Below are positions 31,955 to 40,983 of a stretch of DNA of 64,000 nucleotides, one piece after another. The notes beneath the pieces are model-generated. The model was not told the origin of the DNA. It saw only the letters and a program-made list of their open reading frames with translations, and did not search any database. This DNA is from Curtobacterium sp. VKM Ac-2865. Its GTDB lineage: Bacteria > Actinomycetota > Actinomycetes > Actinomycetales > Microbacteriaceae. The stretch is taken from contig NZ_JADKRZ010000006.1 in assembly GCF_015350905.1 (NCBI RefSeq), positions 1 to 64,000 on the forward strand. The letters are read 5' to 3'. Position 1 is the first letter of the stretch. Every line of letters starts with the position of its first letter. The position numbers and the translations under genes were made by a program.

Positions 31955-32068
31955 CGACCTCCTACGCGCGGTTCGACCCCCTACGCGGGGATCGACCCGC
32001 TGCGCGCGATTCGACTCCCGAGGTGCGTGGCGACCTCCTCCGCAGGGAACGACCCACCACGCACGAGA
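31955..32068. repeat. 19-bp tandem array, six units
   Basis: Six 19-bp units, each beginning CGAC and showing CGACCYCCTRCGCGCGRTT as consensus in the first three, then increasingly diverged. The consensus equals one arm of the GTCGGAA palindrome at 17362 and 20588. The array lies between convergent LacI and the 49-codon gene and runs into a hairpin. Confidence 0.85.
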
Positions 32069-32109
32069 GCGGCGCGACACCTTCGGGGGATGTCGCGCCG
32101 CTCTCGTGC
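32061..32109. terminator. 19-bp stem bidirectional terminator
   Basis: Perfect 19-base arms (GCACGAGAGCGGCGCGACA / complement) around an 11-base loop. It lies 9 bases past the end of the minus-strand 49-codon gene. A strong candidate terminator for both directions. Confidence 0.85.
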
Positions 32110-32117
32110 GTGCAGCG

Positions 32118-32267
32118 TCAGCGCTGGCGCGCCGTGTCGGTGAACAGGTCGTCGAAGACCGTCTGGTCCTCGGTCGGCTGTTCCCCGAACTTCCACTTCC
32201 GTCGCATCCGTCGGAAGGTCGTGATGCGGACCGGGTCGATGCCCGGCTCGGTGTCGTAGTTGCTCAC
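32118..32267 (-). CDS. Small basic protein, 49 aa
   Basis: A 49-residue open frame starting at GTG 32267 right behind a strong GGAGGA site and ending at a strong terminator. The N-terminus is acidic (SNYDTEPGIDP), the centre very basic (RITTFRRMRRKWKFGEQ) and the C-terminus acidic (EDQTVFDDLFTDTARQR). The mix suggests a small nucleic-acid- or protein-binding factor. It has no membrane segment. I do not recognise it. The ribosome site and terminator make it credible as a real gene. Confidence 0.65.
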   Translation of the reverse strand: MSNYDTEPGIDPVRITTFRRMRRKWKFGEQPTEDQTVFDDLFTDTARQR

Positions 32268-32423
32268 AGCGTCCTCCGTCCTGATCCGTCCCCAGGTGTT
32301 CCCACCGGCTCAGACGCTACGACGGGGCCTCTTGCGATGCCCGGATTTAGGTAGAAGACTTATCCAACTGCGCTCCGCGGACATTGAACCAGGAGGTTCG
32401 TCCCGGCCCCTCTAACCTGCCGT

Positions 32424-32882
32424 TCAGGGGCTCGGGGCCCCGCCGTCGAGCGCCCGGACCACGCGGTCGATGATGCGGACGAACCGGGCCTTGTCGCGAT
32501 CGGAGAAGGAGGACATCAGCTCGTGCAGGTGCTCGTTCGTGCTGTCCATCGCGGCGTGGTACTGCTCCCGACTGGTGTCCGTGAGCTCGATGAGACGGCT
32601 CCGACCGTCGTCCGGGTTCGGCCTGCGCAGCAGGTGACCCGACCGCTCCAGTCGGTCGACCGCACTGGTGACCGCCGGCCCGGTGATGCCGAGGTGCGAG
32701 GACAGGTCCTTCACCCGCACGGGGCGTCCGCCGGTCTCGGCGCGGGACACGTACTGCACGACGGTCAGGTCGACGCCCGCGATGCCCATGTGCTCGCGGA
32801 GCCGGTTCCGCAGTGCCGCCATCGAGGCATCGAGTCGCGTGAGCGCGGAGTCGAGGTCGAGCTCCAGGTCGCTGGCGGTCAC
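32424..32882 (-). CDS. MarR-family regulator
   Basis: A 152-residue MarR protein. The winged helix spans about residues 45-110 (RPVRVKDLSSHLGITGPAVTSAVDRLERSGHLLRRPNPDDGRSRLIELTDTSRE), with the conserved DGRSRL wing. GTG 32882 is the start. It is divergent from the AraC gene at 33002; the gap of about 120 bases holds an AT-richer stretch (CGTATCCAGATAGC). Its target and ligand are unknown. Confidence 0.88.
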   Translation of the reverse strand: MTASDLELDLDSALTRLDASMAALRNRLREHMGIAGVDLTVVQYVSRAETGGRPVRVKDLSSHLGITGPAVTSAVDRLERSGHLLRRPNPDDGRSRLIELTDTSREQYHAAMDSTNEHLHELMSSFSDRDKARFVRIIDRVVRALDGGAPSP

Positions 32883-33001
32883 CCGGTCTCCTCCGTGCGG
32901 TTCGGCTGCGCGTCACGTCACGCCCAGGTCAGGGCAACAGCGTATCCAGATAGCGAGGAGAACGTCACAGGCACCCCCGCGGCGTGGCGGGCGGCCCGCT
33001 G

Positions 33002-33970
33002 ATGCCCGGATCGCACGACCACGCCGCATCGGTGGACCAGATCCGGATCGAGGTCACCGGACGCGACCCCGAGTCCGCCACTCGTGACCTCACCGCCGTC
33101 GGCGCGGGTCGACAGTGGACGTCGCGACGCACCGGCCCCGACTACTCGTACCGCTACACGGCGATCGGTGACAGCGAGGTGACGATCCGCCGCTCCCGGG
33201 TGCAGGGCTTCATCCGCGGCGTCGTCGACCCCGCGGACGACTACGTCGTGCAGTGGGTGACGGCCGGCTCCGTGGTCGTCGACGTCGACGGGGAGCGCGT
33301 CGACTCCCGCCGGGACGTCCCGACGCTCTACCCGACGGAGCGGGCCTTCGTCGTGGTCGGCAGTGACTCCGACCAGCGCCTGGTCCACTTGTCCCGCGCG
33401 ATGGTCCACGACGTCGCCGTCGACCACCACGATGTCGGCGAGACACCACTGCGCTTCGACCGCCTCCGTGCGCCCGACGCGAGCGCGCTCCGCCGGTGGG
33501 GCGACGCGCTGGTCAGCCTGTCGCGGGCGCTCCGTGACGGAGTGGAGTCCCGGGCCTGGGCCGACGCGAAGCGTGCGGCGGCGGAGGCCTTCCTCGGGCT
33601 GTACCCACCGCGCTCGGACGCCCTGCCCGCGGAGCTGTCGCTGCCGAGGAACGCCCGGCTGCGCACGATGGTCGAGTACGTGCACGCGCACGTCCGCGAG
33701 GCCCTGACGGTCGGTGACCTCGCCGTCGTCGGGGAGCTCAGCGTGCGGAGCGTGCAGGAGTCCTTCGCGCGGGTGCTCGGCGTCTCGCCGCTGACCTACC
33801 TGCGCGAGGTCCGGCTCGAGCGCGTCCGGGACGACCTCCTCGAGCAGGACCCGCAGTCGGTGACGGTCGGCGACGTCGCGCGGCGGTGGGGGTTCGCGCA
33901 CCTCGGTCGGTTCTCGGCCGCGTACTGGGAACGGTTCGGGGAGTACCCGAAGCAGACGCTACGGCGCTGA
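33002..33970 (+). CDS. AraC-family regulator
   Basis: A 322-residue one-component regulator, paralogous to the gene at 263-1216. The N-terminal sensor carries TGPDYSYRYTAIGDSEVTIRRS and DDYVVQWVTAGSVVVDVDGERV. The C-terminal double HTH is LTVGDLAVVGELSVRSVQESFARVLGVSPLTYLREVRLERVRDDLL and VTVGDVARRWGFAHLGRFSAAYWERFGEYP. ATG 33002 is preferred over GTG 32984 because it aligns with the paralogue start. It converges with only 6 bases on the LacI gene at 33977. Confidence 0.85.
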   Translation: MPGSHDHAASVDQIRIEVTGRDPESATRDLTAVGAGRQWTSRRTGPDYSYRYTAIGDSEVTIRRSRVQGFIRGVVDPADDYVVQWVTAGSVVVDVDGERVDSRRDVPTLYPTERAFVVVGSDSDQRLVHLSRAMVHDVAVDHHDVGETPLRFDRLRAPDASALRRWGDALVSLSRALRDGVESRAWADAKRAAAEAFLGLYPPRSDALPAELSLPRNARLRTMVEYVHAHVREALTVGDLAVVGELSVRSVQESFARVLGVSPLTYLREVRLERVRDDLLEQDPQSVTVGDVARRWGFAHLGRFSAAYWERFGEYPKQTLRR

Positions 33971-33976
33971 GGCGGG

Positions 33977-35029
33977 TCAGGCGGCGTCGACCCCTCTGAC
34001 CTCGGTCGGCACGGCCGCGGTGCTCCGGCGCACGCGGAGGCTCGTCGTCATCCGCACGTGGTCGGGGCCGGGCTCGCCGCGGAGCATCGCGAGCAGCATG
34101 TCGACCGCCGCTGCGCCGAGCTCGGCCAGGGGCTGGGCGACCGTGGTGAGCGGCGGCGAGGTCATCGAGGCCTGCGGCACGTCGTCGAACCCGATCACGG
34201 AGAGCTCTTCCGGCACGCGGAGCCCGAGGTCCGCGGCGGCGCGCAGGACCCCCATCGCGGACGAGTCGTTCGCGGCGAACACGGCGGTGGGGCGGTCCGG
34301 CGCGGTGAGCAGCTCGCAGGCGACGGCCGTGGCCTGGTCCTCCTGGTAGTCGCCGGCGCGGACCAGGTCCTCGTCGACCGGGATGCCGGCGGCGGTCAGG
34401 GCCTCGCGGTACCCCGTCTCGCGGAGCTGTGCCGAGGCCAGGTCAGCACGCCCGTGGATGTGGGCGATCCGGGTGTGGCCGAGGGCGATGAGGTGCTCGA
34501 CCGCGCTCCTGGCGCCACCGGCGTTGTCGGTGTCGACGGTGGCGTGGCCCTCGGGACCCGTGTGCGGGTCGATCGCGACGACGGGGATCGACGAGCTCGA
34601 CAGCGCGGTGCTCGGCGTCACGACGATCGCGCCGTCGATGAGGGTTCCGGAGAGCCGGGAGAGCGAGCGGCGTTCCCACCCAGGCTGGCTCGCGCCGGTG
34701 ACGAGGCCGGCGTACGCGAGGAGCTCGTACCCGGTGCCGATCGCCGCGCGCGAGACGCCGCGGAGCAGCTCGGTGGAGAACGGCTCGAACTCGGGGACCA
34801 GGATGCCGATCACGCCGGTGCGGGAGCTGCGGAGGCTCCTGGCGACGAGCGAGGTCTCGTAGCCGAGGCGCTCGACGACCTCCTGCACACGGAGCATCGT
34901 CGCCGAGGCCACGCCGTCGCGGTTGTTGATCACCTTCGACACCGTGGGGATGGACACCCCGGCAGCGCGCGCGACGTCGCCGATCGTCACGCGGTCATGG
35001 CCGCGATGCGCACCGACAGCGGTCTCCAT
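33977..35029 (-). CDS. LacI-family regulator of GH3 operon
   Basis: A 350-residue LacI/GalR regulator. HTH: VTIGDVARAAGVSIPTVSKVINNRDGVASATMLRVQEVVERLGY, hinge SLVARSLRSSRTGVIG, effector domain with HGRADLASAQLRETGYREAL and ELSVIGFDDVPQASMTSPPLTTV. ATG 35029 is chosen; the in-frame extension is not homologous. It is divergent from the ABC/GH3 operon, with a palindrome-rich AT stretch next to a consensus -35. Confidence 0.92.
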   Translation of the reverse strand: METAVGAHRGHDRVTIGDVARAAGVSIPTVSKVINNRDGVASATMLRVQEVVERLGYETSLVARSLRSSRTGVIGILVPEFEPFSTELLRGVSRAAIGTGYELLAYAGLVTGASQPGWERRSLSRLSGTLIDGAIVVTPSTALSSSSIPVVAIDPHTGPEGHATVDTDNAGGARSAVEHLIALGHTRIAHIHGRADLASAQLRETGYREALTAAGIPVDEDLVRAGDYQEDQATAVACELLTAPDRPTAVFAANDSSAMGVLRAAADLGLRVPEELSVIGFDDVPQASMTSPPLTTVAQPLAELGAAAVDMLLAMLRGEPGPDHVRMTTSLRVRRSTAAVPTEVRGVDAA

Positions 35030-35084
35030 GTGCTCACCGTACCGGTGTGCGGGCCCGGACGGGGGATCGCGGCTTGGTAAAGAA

Positions 35085-35107
35085 AACGTTATCGATATCG
35101 ATTGACA
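35085..35107 (+). promoter_or_regulatory. LacI operator and -35 of GH3 operon
   Basis: AACGTT (35085-35090) is followed by the perfect 12-bp palindrome ATCGATATCGAT (35091-35102), and a consensus TTGACA (35102-35107) overlaps its last base. A bound repressor would block polymerase. The -10 is not clear. The ATCGAT core is shared with the operators near 43.5 and 45.9 kb but the flanks differ. Confidence 0.7.
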
Positions 35108-35188
35108 AGGCGGTGGAGCGCCTGGCACGCTCTCTCGCAGCGGCAGTCGATGTCGCGCATGTCAACGACGACACCGAGGAGTTCCACG

Positions 35189-36484
35189 ATGACGAGGAAG
35201 ATCCGAGCCGCGGCAGCCATCGCGCTGATCGGGGCCACCGCACTGACGGCCGCAGGCTGTTCCGCGGGCAGTGACGCATCGAGTGGTGACGGCAAGGTCT
35301 CGATGACCTTCTGGCACAACTCGACCACCGGCCCGGGCAAGGCCTTCTGGGAGAAGACCGTCAAGGACTTCGAGCAGGCCAACCCGAAGGTCACGATCAA
35401 GATCCAGGCGATCCAGAACGAGGACCTGGACGGCAAGCTCCAGACGGCGCTGAACTCCGGTTCCGCTCCCGACGTGTTCCTGCAGCGCGGCGGCGGCAAG
35501 ATGAACGCCATGGCCAAGGCCGGCCAGCTCATGGACATCACCAGCTCCATCGGCAAGAACGCCAAGACCGAGGTCAGCGCCGGTGCCTTCAAGGGCTACG
35601 AGCTCGACGGCAAGACCTACGCGATGCCGGTCGACGTGAACCCCGAGGGCATCTGGTACAGCCAGGACCTCTTCAAGCAGGCCGGCATCGAGGGCACGCC
35701 CACGACGATGGACGAGCTGAACGCCGACATCCAGAAGCTCAAGGACGCCGACATCCAGCCGGTGGCCGTGGGCGCGAAGGACGCCTGGCCCGCCGCGCAC
35801 TGGTACTACAACTTCGCACTGCGTGCCTGCAGCGAGAAGACCCTGAACGGTGCCGCGAAGGACCTGAAGTTCACCGACAGCTGCTGGAAGCAGGCCGGTC
35901 AGGACACCAAGACGTTCTTCGACACGAAGCCCTTCAACGACGGCTACCTGACCACCGCCGCCCAGCAGGGTGCCGGCAGCTCGGCCGGCCTCGTCGCCAA
36001 CCACAAGGCCGCCATGGAGCTCATGGGCGCGTGGGACCCGGGCGTGATCTCCTCGCTCACCCCGGACGCCAAGCCCCTCGCCGACCTCGGCTTCTTCCCC
36101 TTCCCGGAGATGTCCGGCGGCAAGGGTGAGCCCGGCTCCATGATGGGTGCCGTCGACGGGTACTCCTGCTCGGCCAAGGCGCCGAAGCAGGCGTGCACGG
36201 ACTTCCTCAACTACATGACGACGAAGGACGTGCAGGAGCAGTACTACAAGGCGTTCAACGCGATCCCGGCGAACGAGTCGGCCCAGTCCGTCGTCACCGA
36301 GCCCTACCTGAAGACCGTCCTGACGGCCTACAACAAGGCGCCGTTCGTCTCGAACTACCTCGACACCCTCTACGGCCAGAACGTCGGCAACGCGCTCAAC
36401 ACCAGCGTCGTCGACCTGCTCGCCGGCAAGGGGTCCGTCAACGACATCGTGAAGACGGTCAACCAGGCCGCGGCGAAGGGCTGA
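35189..36484 (+). CDS. Sugar-binding lipoprotein (GH3 operon)
   Basis: A 431-residue family 1 solute-binding lipoprotein. The lipobox is TAAGC (Cys near residue 24). Blocks: KVSMTFWHNSTTGPGKAFWEKTVKDFEQANPKVTIKIQ, SGSAPDVFLQRGGGKMNAMAKAGQLMDI, YAMPVDVNPEGIWYSQDLFKQAGIEG, AAMELMGAWDPGV. Four cysteines in the mature part could pair. It is first in an operon with two permeases and a GH3 enzyme. ATG 35189 follows GAGGAG. Confidence 0.93.
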   Translation: MTRKIRAAAAIALIGATALTAAGCSAGSDASSGDGKVSMTFWHNSTTGPGKAFWEKTVKDFEQANPKVTIKIQAIQNEDLDGKLQTALNSGSAPDVFLQRGGGKMNAMAKAGQLMDITSSIGKNAKTEVSAGAFKGYELDGKTYAMPVDVNPEGIWYSQDLFKQAGIEGTPTTMDELNADIQKLKDADIQPVAVGAKDAWPAAHWYYNFALRACSEKTLNGAAKDLKFTDSCWKQAGQDTKTFFDTKPFNDGYLTTAAQQGAGSSAGLVANHKAAMELMGAWDPGVISSLTPDAKPLADLGFFPFPEMSGGKGEPGSMMGAVDGYSCSAKAPKQACTDFLNYMTTKDVQEQYYKAFNAIPANESAQSVVTEPYLKTVLTAYNKAPFVSNYLDTLYGQNVGNALNTSVVDLLAGKGSVNDIVKTVNQAAAKG

Positions 36485-36492
36485 CCCGACCC

Positions 36493-37521
36493 ATGGCCAC
36501 CTCTGTCGCACCCCGTCCGTCCCGCTCCGGTGAGCTGGCGGACGCGGGACGCACCACCGGGGCCGACGGCGCACAGCCGTCGGCCCCGGCCGGCCGGCCC
36601 CGGAAGCGCCGGGTCGCCGACGTCCGCCAGCGGGTCGAGATCGCCCTGCTCGCCGGGCCGGCGACGATCATGTTCGTCGGCTTCGTCATCCTGCCCGTCG
36701 CCCTCGCGGCCTACTACGGCTTCTACAAGTGGCAGGGCTACGGCACCCCGACGGACTTCGTCGGGTTCGACAACTACAAGATCATCTTCACCGACCCCGA
36801 CTTCCGGGGCGTGCTCTGGCACAACCTGTTCATCGTCATCGGGTCACTGCTCGTGCAGGGGCCGATCGCGATCATCCTCGCGCTGCTGCTGAACCAGCGC
36901 ATCCGCGGCCGCGGGCTCATCCGCGTGCTGATCTTCCTGCCGTACGTCATCTCCGAGGTGATCGTCGGAACCGGGTGGAGCCTGATGCTCTCGAGCAGCG
37001 GGGCCGTCAACGACCTGCTGCAGACGCTCGGACTCGGTGGGCTGCGCAACGACTGGCTCTCGAACCCGGACATCGCGATCTGGACGCTCCTGGCGATCAT
37101 CTCGTGGAAGTACATCGGCTTCGCGGTCATCCTGTTCCTGGCCGGCCTGCAGAGCATCCCCGAGGAGCTGTTCGAGGCCGCACAGCTCGACGGCGCCGGC
37201 TACTGGCAGATCCAGCGGCGCATCACGCTGCCGCTCCTCGGCCCGACGCTGCGCATCTGGGCGTTCCTGTCGATCATCGGCTCGCTGCAGCTGTTCGATC
37301 TCGTCTACATCATCTGGGGGCAGTACATCGCCTCGACTGCCGGCACCTCGACGATGGCGACGTACATGGTCGCCAACGGCCGCAACTCGGGCAACTACGG
37401 GTACGGCAACGCCGTGGCCGTGGTGATCTTCCTCATCTCGCTGGTGATCGCACTCGTCTACCAGCGGTTCGTCCTGCGTCGCGACACCGCCGGCGCTCTC
37501 ACGGAGAAGGCCACACGATGA
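36493..37521 (+). CDS. ABC sugar permease, MalF type (GH3 operon)
   Basis: A 342-residue CUT1 permease, six helices after a ~45-residue basic, proline-rich cytoplasmic tail. The EAA loop reads EAAQLDGAGYWQIQRRITLPLLGPTL. It starts 8 bases after the binding protein stop and overlaps the next permease by four bases (ATGA). Confidence 0.93.
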   Translation: MATSVAPRPSRSGELADAGRTTGADGAQPSAPAGRPRKRRVADVRQRVEIALLAGPATIMFVGFVILPVALAAYYGFYKWQGYGTPTDFVGFDNYKIIFTDPDFRGVLWHNLFIVIGSLLVQGPIAIILALLLNQRIRGRGLIRVLIFLPYVISEVIVGTGWSLMLSSSGAVNDLLQTLGLGGLRNDWLSNPDIAIWTLLAIISWKYIGFAVILFLAGLQSIPEELFEAAQLDGAGYWQIQRRITLPLLGPTLRIWAFLSIIGSLQLFDLVYIIWGQYIASTAGTSTMATYMVANGRNSGNYGYGNAVAVVIFLISLVIALVYQRFVLRRDTAGALTEKATR

Positions 37522-38405
37522 CCGCCACCGCATCCATCATCGCGCCGAAGGGCCGCCGTGACCGCGGGCGCGGGGACTCCGGCCCGGTCCGCCGCGAACG
37601 GAACCTCGGCACGTACTTCATCGCGCTGCTGTTCATCGCGGTGTGCGTCGGCCCCGTCGCGTACATCGTGCTCGGCGGCTTCCGCACCAACGCGCAGATC
37701 ACGTCGAGCCCGGCCGGCCTGCCCGCACCGTGGAACTTCGGCAACTACAGCGCCGTGCTCTCCAGCGGCGTGTTCTGGCAGGAGCTCGGCAACTCGCTGA
37801 TCGCGGGCATCACGACCACCCTCGGCGTCGTCGTGCTCGGCCTGATGGTGAGCTTCGTGCTGGCCCGGTACCACTTCCGTGGTCGTGGCGCGCTGTACTC
37901 GCTGTTCGCCGCCGGCCTGATGTTCCCGATCACCGTCGCGATCACGCCGCTCTACCTGCTCGTGAAGGACCTCGGTCTCACGAACAGCCTTGCCGGTGTG
38001 ATCCTGCCTCAGATCGCCTTCGGCCTGCCGACGACCGTCATCATCCTGGTGCCGTTCCTCAAGGCGATCCCCGACGAGCTCGAGGAGGCGGCCTCCATCG
38101 ACGGCGCGAGCCGCCTCGGGTTCTTCTTCCGCATGGTCGTGCCGCTGTCGCTGCCCGGCGTCGTCACGACCGGCATCCTGGCGTTCATCGGCAGCTGGAA
38201 CAGCTACATCCTGCCGCTGTTCATCCTCAACGACGCGTCGGCCTACACACTGCCGCTCGGGGTGCAGGCGTTCTCGTCGCAGTACTCCGTGGACACCGCC
38301 AGGGTCCTGGCGTTCACCTCGCTGTCGATGATCCCGGCGCTGGCGTTCTTCGCGGTGTTCCAGCGCCGCATCGTCGGTGGCCTGACGGGTGCGGTGAAGG
38401 GATGA
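37518..38405 (+). CDS. ABC sugar permease, MalG type (GH3 operon)
   Basis: A 295-residue CUT1 permease. The EAA motif is EAASIDGASRLGFFFRMVVPLSLPGV; the C-terminus FQRRIVGGLTGAVKG is typical. It overlaps both neighbours by ATGA. As in the other two importers of the window, no ATPase gene follows. Confidence 0.93.
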   Translation: MTATASIIAPKGRRDRGRGDSGPVRRERNLGTYFIALLFIAVCVGPVAYIVLGGFRTNAQITSSPAGLPAPWNFGNYSAVLSSGVFWQELGNSLIAGITTTLGVVVLGLMVSFVLARYHFRGRGALYSLFAAGLMFPITVAITPLYLLVKDLGLTNSLAGVILPQIAFGLPTTVIILVPFLKAIPDELEEAASIDGASRLGFFFRMVVPLSLPGVVTTGILAFIGSWNSYILPLFILNDASAYTLPLGVQAFSSQYSVDTARVLAFTSLSMIPALAFFAVFQRRIVGGLTGAVKG

Positions 38406-40864
38406 CCGCGACGGACGCGACCAACGTGACGGACGTGGCCCCGAGCCTCCAGGCCGGAGAGGACGGCGGGACCGCGCCCGCCCGCCGGGCGGAGGACCTG
38501 CTCGCCGCCATGACGCTCGAGGAGAAGACGGCGCAGCTCGTCGGCTACTGGCTCGACCAGAACGGGCTCGTCGCCCCGATGCAGGGCGAGATGACGAGCG
38601 GCACGCCCGAGGGGCCGACGGCGACGCTCGCCGAGGTCACCCGGGACGGCCTCGGCCAGTTCACCCGCGTCTACGGCACCCGCCCCGTCGAACCCGACGA
38701 GCGGGCGGCCTGGCTCTGGGACGAACAGCGCCGCCTGAAGCGCGAGACCCGACTCGGGATCCCCGCGCTCGTCCACGAGGAGTGCCTCACCGGGCTCGCC
38801 GCGTGGAAGGCGGCCACGTTCCCCACGCCCCTGGCATGGGGTGCCGCCTTCGACCCGGAGCTCGTCGAGGAGGTCGGCGCCGTCATCGGCCGGTCCATGC
38901 GGCAGCTCGGGGTGCACCAGGGCCTCGCGCCCGTGCTCGACGTGATCCGCGACCCCCGCTGGGGCCGCGTCGACGAATGCATCGGCGAGGACCCCTACCT
39001 GGTCGGCACCGTCGGCACCGCCTACGTCCGGGGTCTGCAGAGCGCCGGCGTCGACGCGACGCTGAAGCACTTCCTCGGGTACTCGGCCTCGCAGGCCGGT
39101 CGGAACCACGCGCCGGTCCACGCCGGCCCCCGCGAGGTCGCCGACGTCTACCTGCCGCCGTTCGAGATGGCGCTGCTCGACGGCGGCGCCCGCTCGGTGA
39201 TGAACTCGTACGCCGAGGTCGACGGCGTCCCCGTCGCGGCCAACGTCGCCCTGCTCACCGACCTGCTCCGCGACCGCCTGGGCTTCGAGGGCACCGTCGT
39301 CGCCGACTACTTCTCGGTCGCGTTCCTCGAGGTCATGCACGGCATCGCCACCGACCGTGGTGACGCCGCGGCGATGGCGCTCGAGGCCGGCATCGACGTC
39401 GAGCTGCCCACGGGTGACGCGTACCTCGCGCCGCTCGTCGAGCGCGTCCGCAGCGGTGCGGTCGACGAGGCCCTGGTCGACCGGGCCGTCCTGCGCGTCC
39501 TCCGGCAGAAGGAGCGGCTCGGGCTGCTCGACCCCGATGTCTTCGAGGACGACGCCCCCACCGGCGTCGACCTGGACACCGTCGAGCACCAGGACCTCGC
39601 TCGTCGGCTCGCCGCCCGCTCGCTCGTGCTCCTGGCGAACGACGGGGTGCTGCCCCTGCAGGCGCCGGCCGACCGGATCGCGGTGATCGGCCCGAACGCG
39701 CACCGCGCCGAGGCCCTGCAGGGGTGCTACTCGTTCGCGAACCACGTGCTCGCGACGCACCCCGACCTGCCGCTGGGGTTCTCGATCCCGACGGTGCTCG
39801 AGGCGCTGCCGGCGGCGTTGGCGGGGCGCGACGCGAGCAACGAGGACGCAGCCGACCTGCGCTTCGCGCCCGGCTGCGCCGTCACGGGTACCGACCGCTC
39901 CGGCTTCGACGAGGCCGTCGCCCTCGCTACCGCGTCCGACGTCGCCGTCCTGGTCGTCGGCGACCAGGCGGGCCTGTTCGGCCGCGGCACCGTCGGCGAG
40001 GGCAACGACTCCGAGTCCCTCGAACTGCCCGGCGTGCAGCGCGAGCTCGTCGAGGCCGTGGTCGCCACGGGCACCCCGACGGTCCTCGTGCTGCTGACGG
40101 GCCGGCCGTACGCGATCGGCTGGGCCCTCGACGGCCCGGGCGCCCGCCCCGCCGCCGTCGTGCAGGCGTTCTTCCCGGGGGAGGGCGGCGGTCTCGCGAT
40201 CGCCGACCTGCTCACCGGTGCCGCCGGGCCCTCCGGCCGCCTGCCGGTCTCGCTCCCGCGGTCCGCCGGCGCGCAGCCGTACACGTACCTGCACCCGCGG
40301 CTCGGCGGCCCGTCCGACGTCACGGCCACGGACTCGACACCGGTGCGCCCGTTCGGGTTCGGCCTGTCGTACACGTCCTTCGCCCACGAGGACCTCGTCG
40401 TCGACCCCTCCGTCACCACCGACGGCAGCTTCACCGCCGAGGTCACCGTCCACAACACCGGTGCCCGCCCGGGGGAGGACGTCGTCCAGCTCTACGGCCA
40501 CGACGTCGCCGCCAGCGTCACCCGCCCGGTCGTGCAGCTCCTCGGGTACGCCCGCGTCGCGCTCGGCCCGGGGGAGTCCGCGCGGGTGCGCTTCAGCGTC
40601 CCGGTGCAGCGGTTCGCGTACACCGACCGGCACCTCCGCAAGGTGGTCGAGCCCGGTGACGTCGAGGTGTGGGTCGCGTCCCACGCGGCGGCGTCCCGGC
40701 CTGGAGGCCCGCTCGACTCCGGCGGGATCGTCGCCGTCGGCGACGGGCCGGCTGCAGTGCCCGTGCCCGGTTCCGCCACGGAGCGTGCGACGGTCGCCGT
40801 CACGGGGGCCGTGCACGAGGTCGCGCTCAGCGAGCCGCGCATCGTGGAGTGGTCGCTGGTCTGA
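38402..40864 (+). CDS. GH3 beta-glycosidase, cytoplasmic
   Basis: An 820-residue family 3 glycoside hydrolase without signal peptide. The N-terminal TIM-barrel domain (about 30-360) has GIPALVHEECLTGLAAWKAATFPTPLAWGAAFD, GRVDECIGEDPYLVG, KHFLGY and the nucleophile Asp in VVADYFSV (residue 302). The second alpha/beta domain (about 385-600) and the C-terminal Fn3-like domain (about 650-790: VTVHNTGARPGEDVVQLYGHD) follow. It probably releases glucose or xylose from imported beta-linked oligosaccharides. It overlaps the permease gene by four bases. Glucosidase versus xylosidase cannot be told apart here. Confidence 0.93.
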   Translation: MTATDATNVTDVAPSLQAGEDGGTAPARRAEDLLAAMTLEEKTAQLVGYWLDQNGLVAPMQGEMTSGTPEGPTATLAEVTRDGLGQFTRVYGTRPVEPDERAAWLWDEQRRLKRETRLGIPALVHEECLTGLAAWKAATFPTPLAWGAAFDPELVEEVGAVIGRSMRQLGVHQGLAPVLDVIRDPRWGRVDECIGEDPYLVGTVGTAYVRGLQSAGVDATLKHFLGYSASQAGRNHAPVHAGPREVADVYLPPFEMALLDGGARSVMNSYAEVDGVPVAANVALLTDLLRDRLGFEGTVVADYFSVAFLEVMHGIATDRGDAAAMALEAGIDVELPTGDAYLAPLVERVRSGAVDEALVDRAVLRVLRQKERLGLLDPDVFEDDAPTGVDLDTVEHQDLARRLAARSLVLLANDGVLPLQAPADRIAVIGPNAHRAEALQGCYSFANHVLATHPDLPLGFSIPTVLEALPAALAGRDASNEDAADLRFAPGCAVTGTDRSGFDEAVALATASDVAVLVVGDQAGLFGRGTVGEGNDSESLELPGVQRELVEAVVATGTPTVLVLLTGRPYAIGWALDGPGARPAAVVQAFFPGEGGGLAIADLLTGAAGPSGRLPVSLPRSAGAQPYTYLHPRLGGPSDVTATDSTPVRPFGFGLSYTSFAHEDLVVDPSVTTDGSFTAEVTVHNTGARPGEDVVQLYGHDVAASVTRPVVQLLGYARVALGPGESARVRFSVPVQRFAYTDRHLRKVVEPGDVEVWVASHAAASRPGGPLDSGGIVAVGDGPAAVPVPGSATERATVAVTGAVHEVALSEPRIVEWSLV

Positions 40865-40916
40865 GGGGACGGGGTCTGCCGGCTGGGCCTCGGGCCTGCC
40901 GGGCGCAGAGCCGCAT

Positions 40917-40954
40917 CGCCGCGAGACGCCGGGGTTCAGGGGCGTCTCGCGGCG
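40917..40954. terminator. Bidirectional terminator after GH3 operon
   Basis: Fourteen-base perfect arms (CGCCGCGAGACGCC / complement) around a 10-base loop, between the GH3 gene and the convergent nucleotidyltransferase gene. The GAGACGCC core is also used in the repeats near 24.4 kb. Confidence 0.8.
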
Positions 40955-40983
40955 GTGTGTGGTGGAGCTCGTCGTCCGCGGCG

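Noticed and set aside
31955..32068. CRISPR or phage attachment array
   Set aside because: 19-bp units are adjacent with no spacers; no integrase or cas gene nearby.
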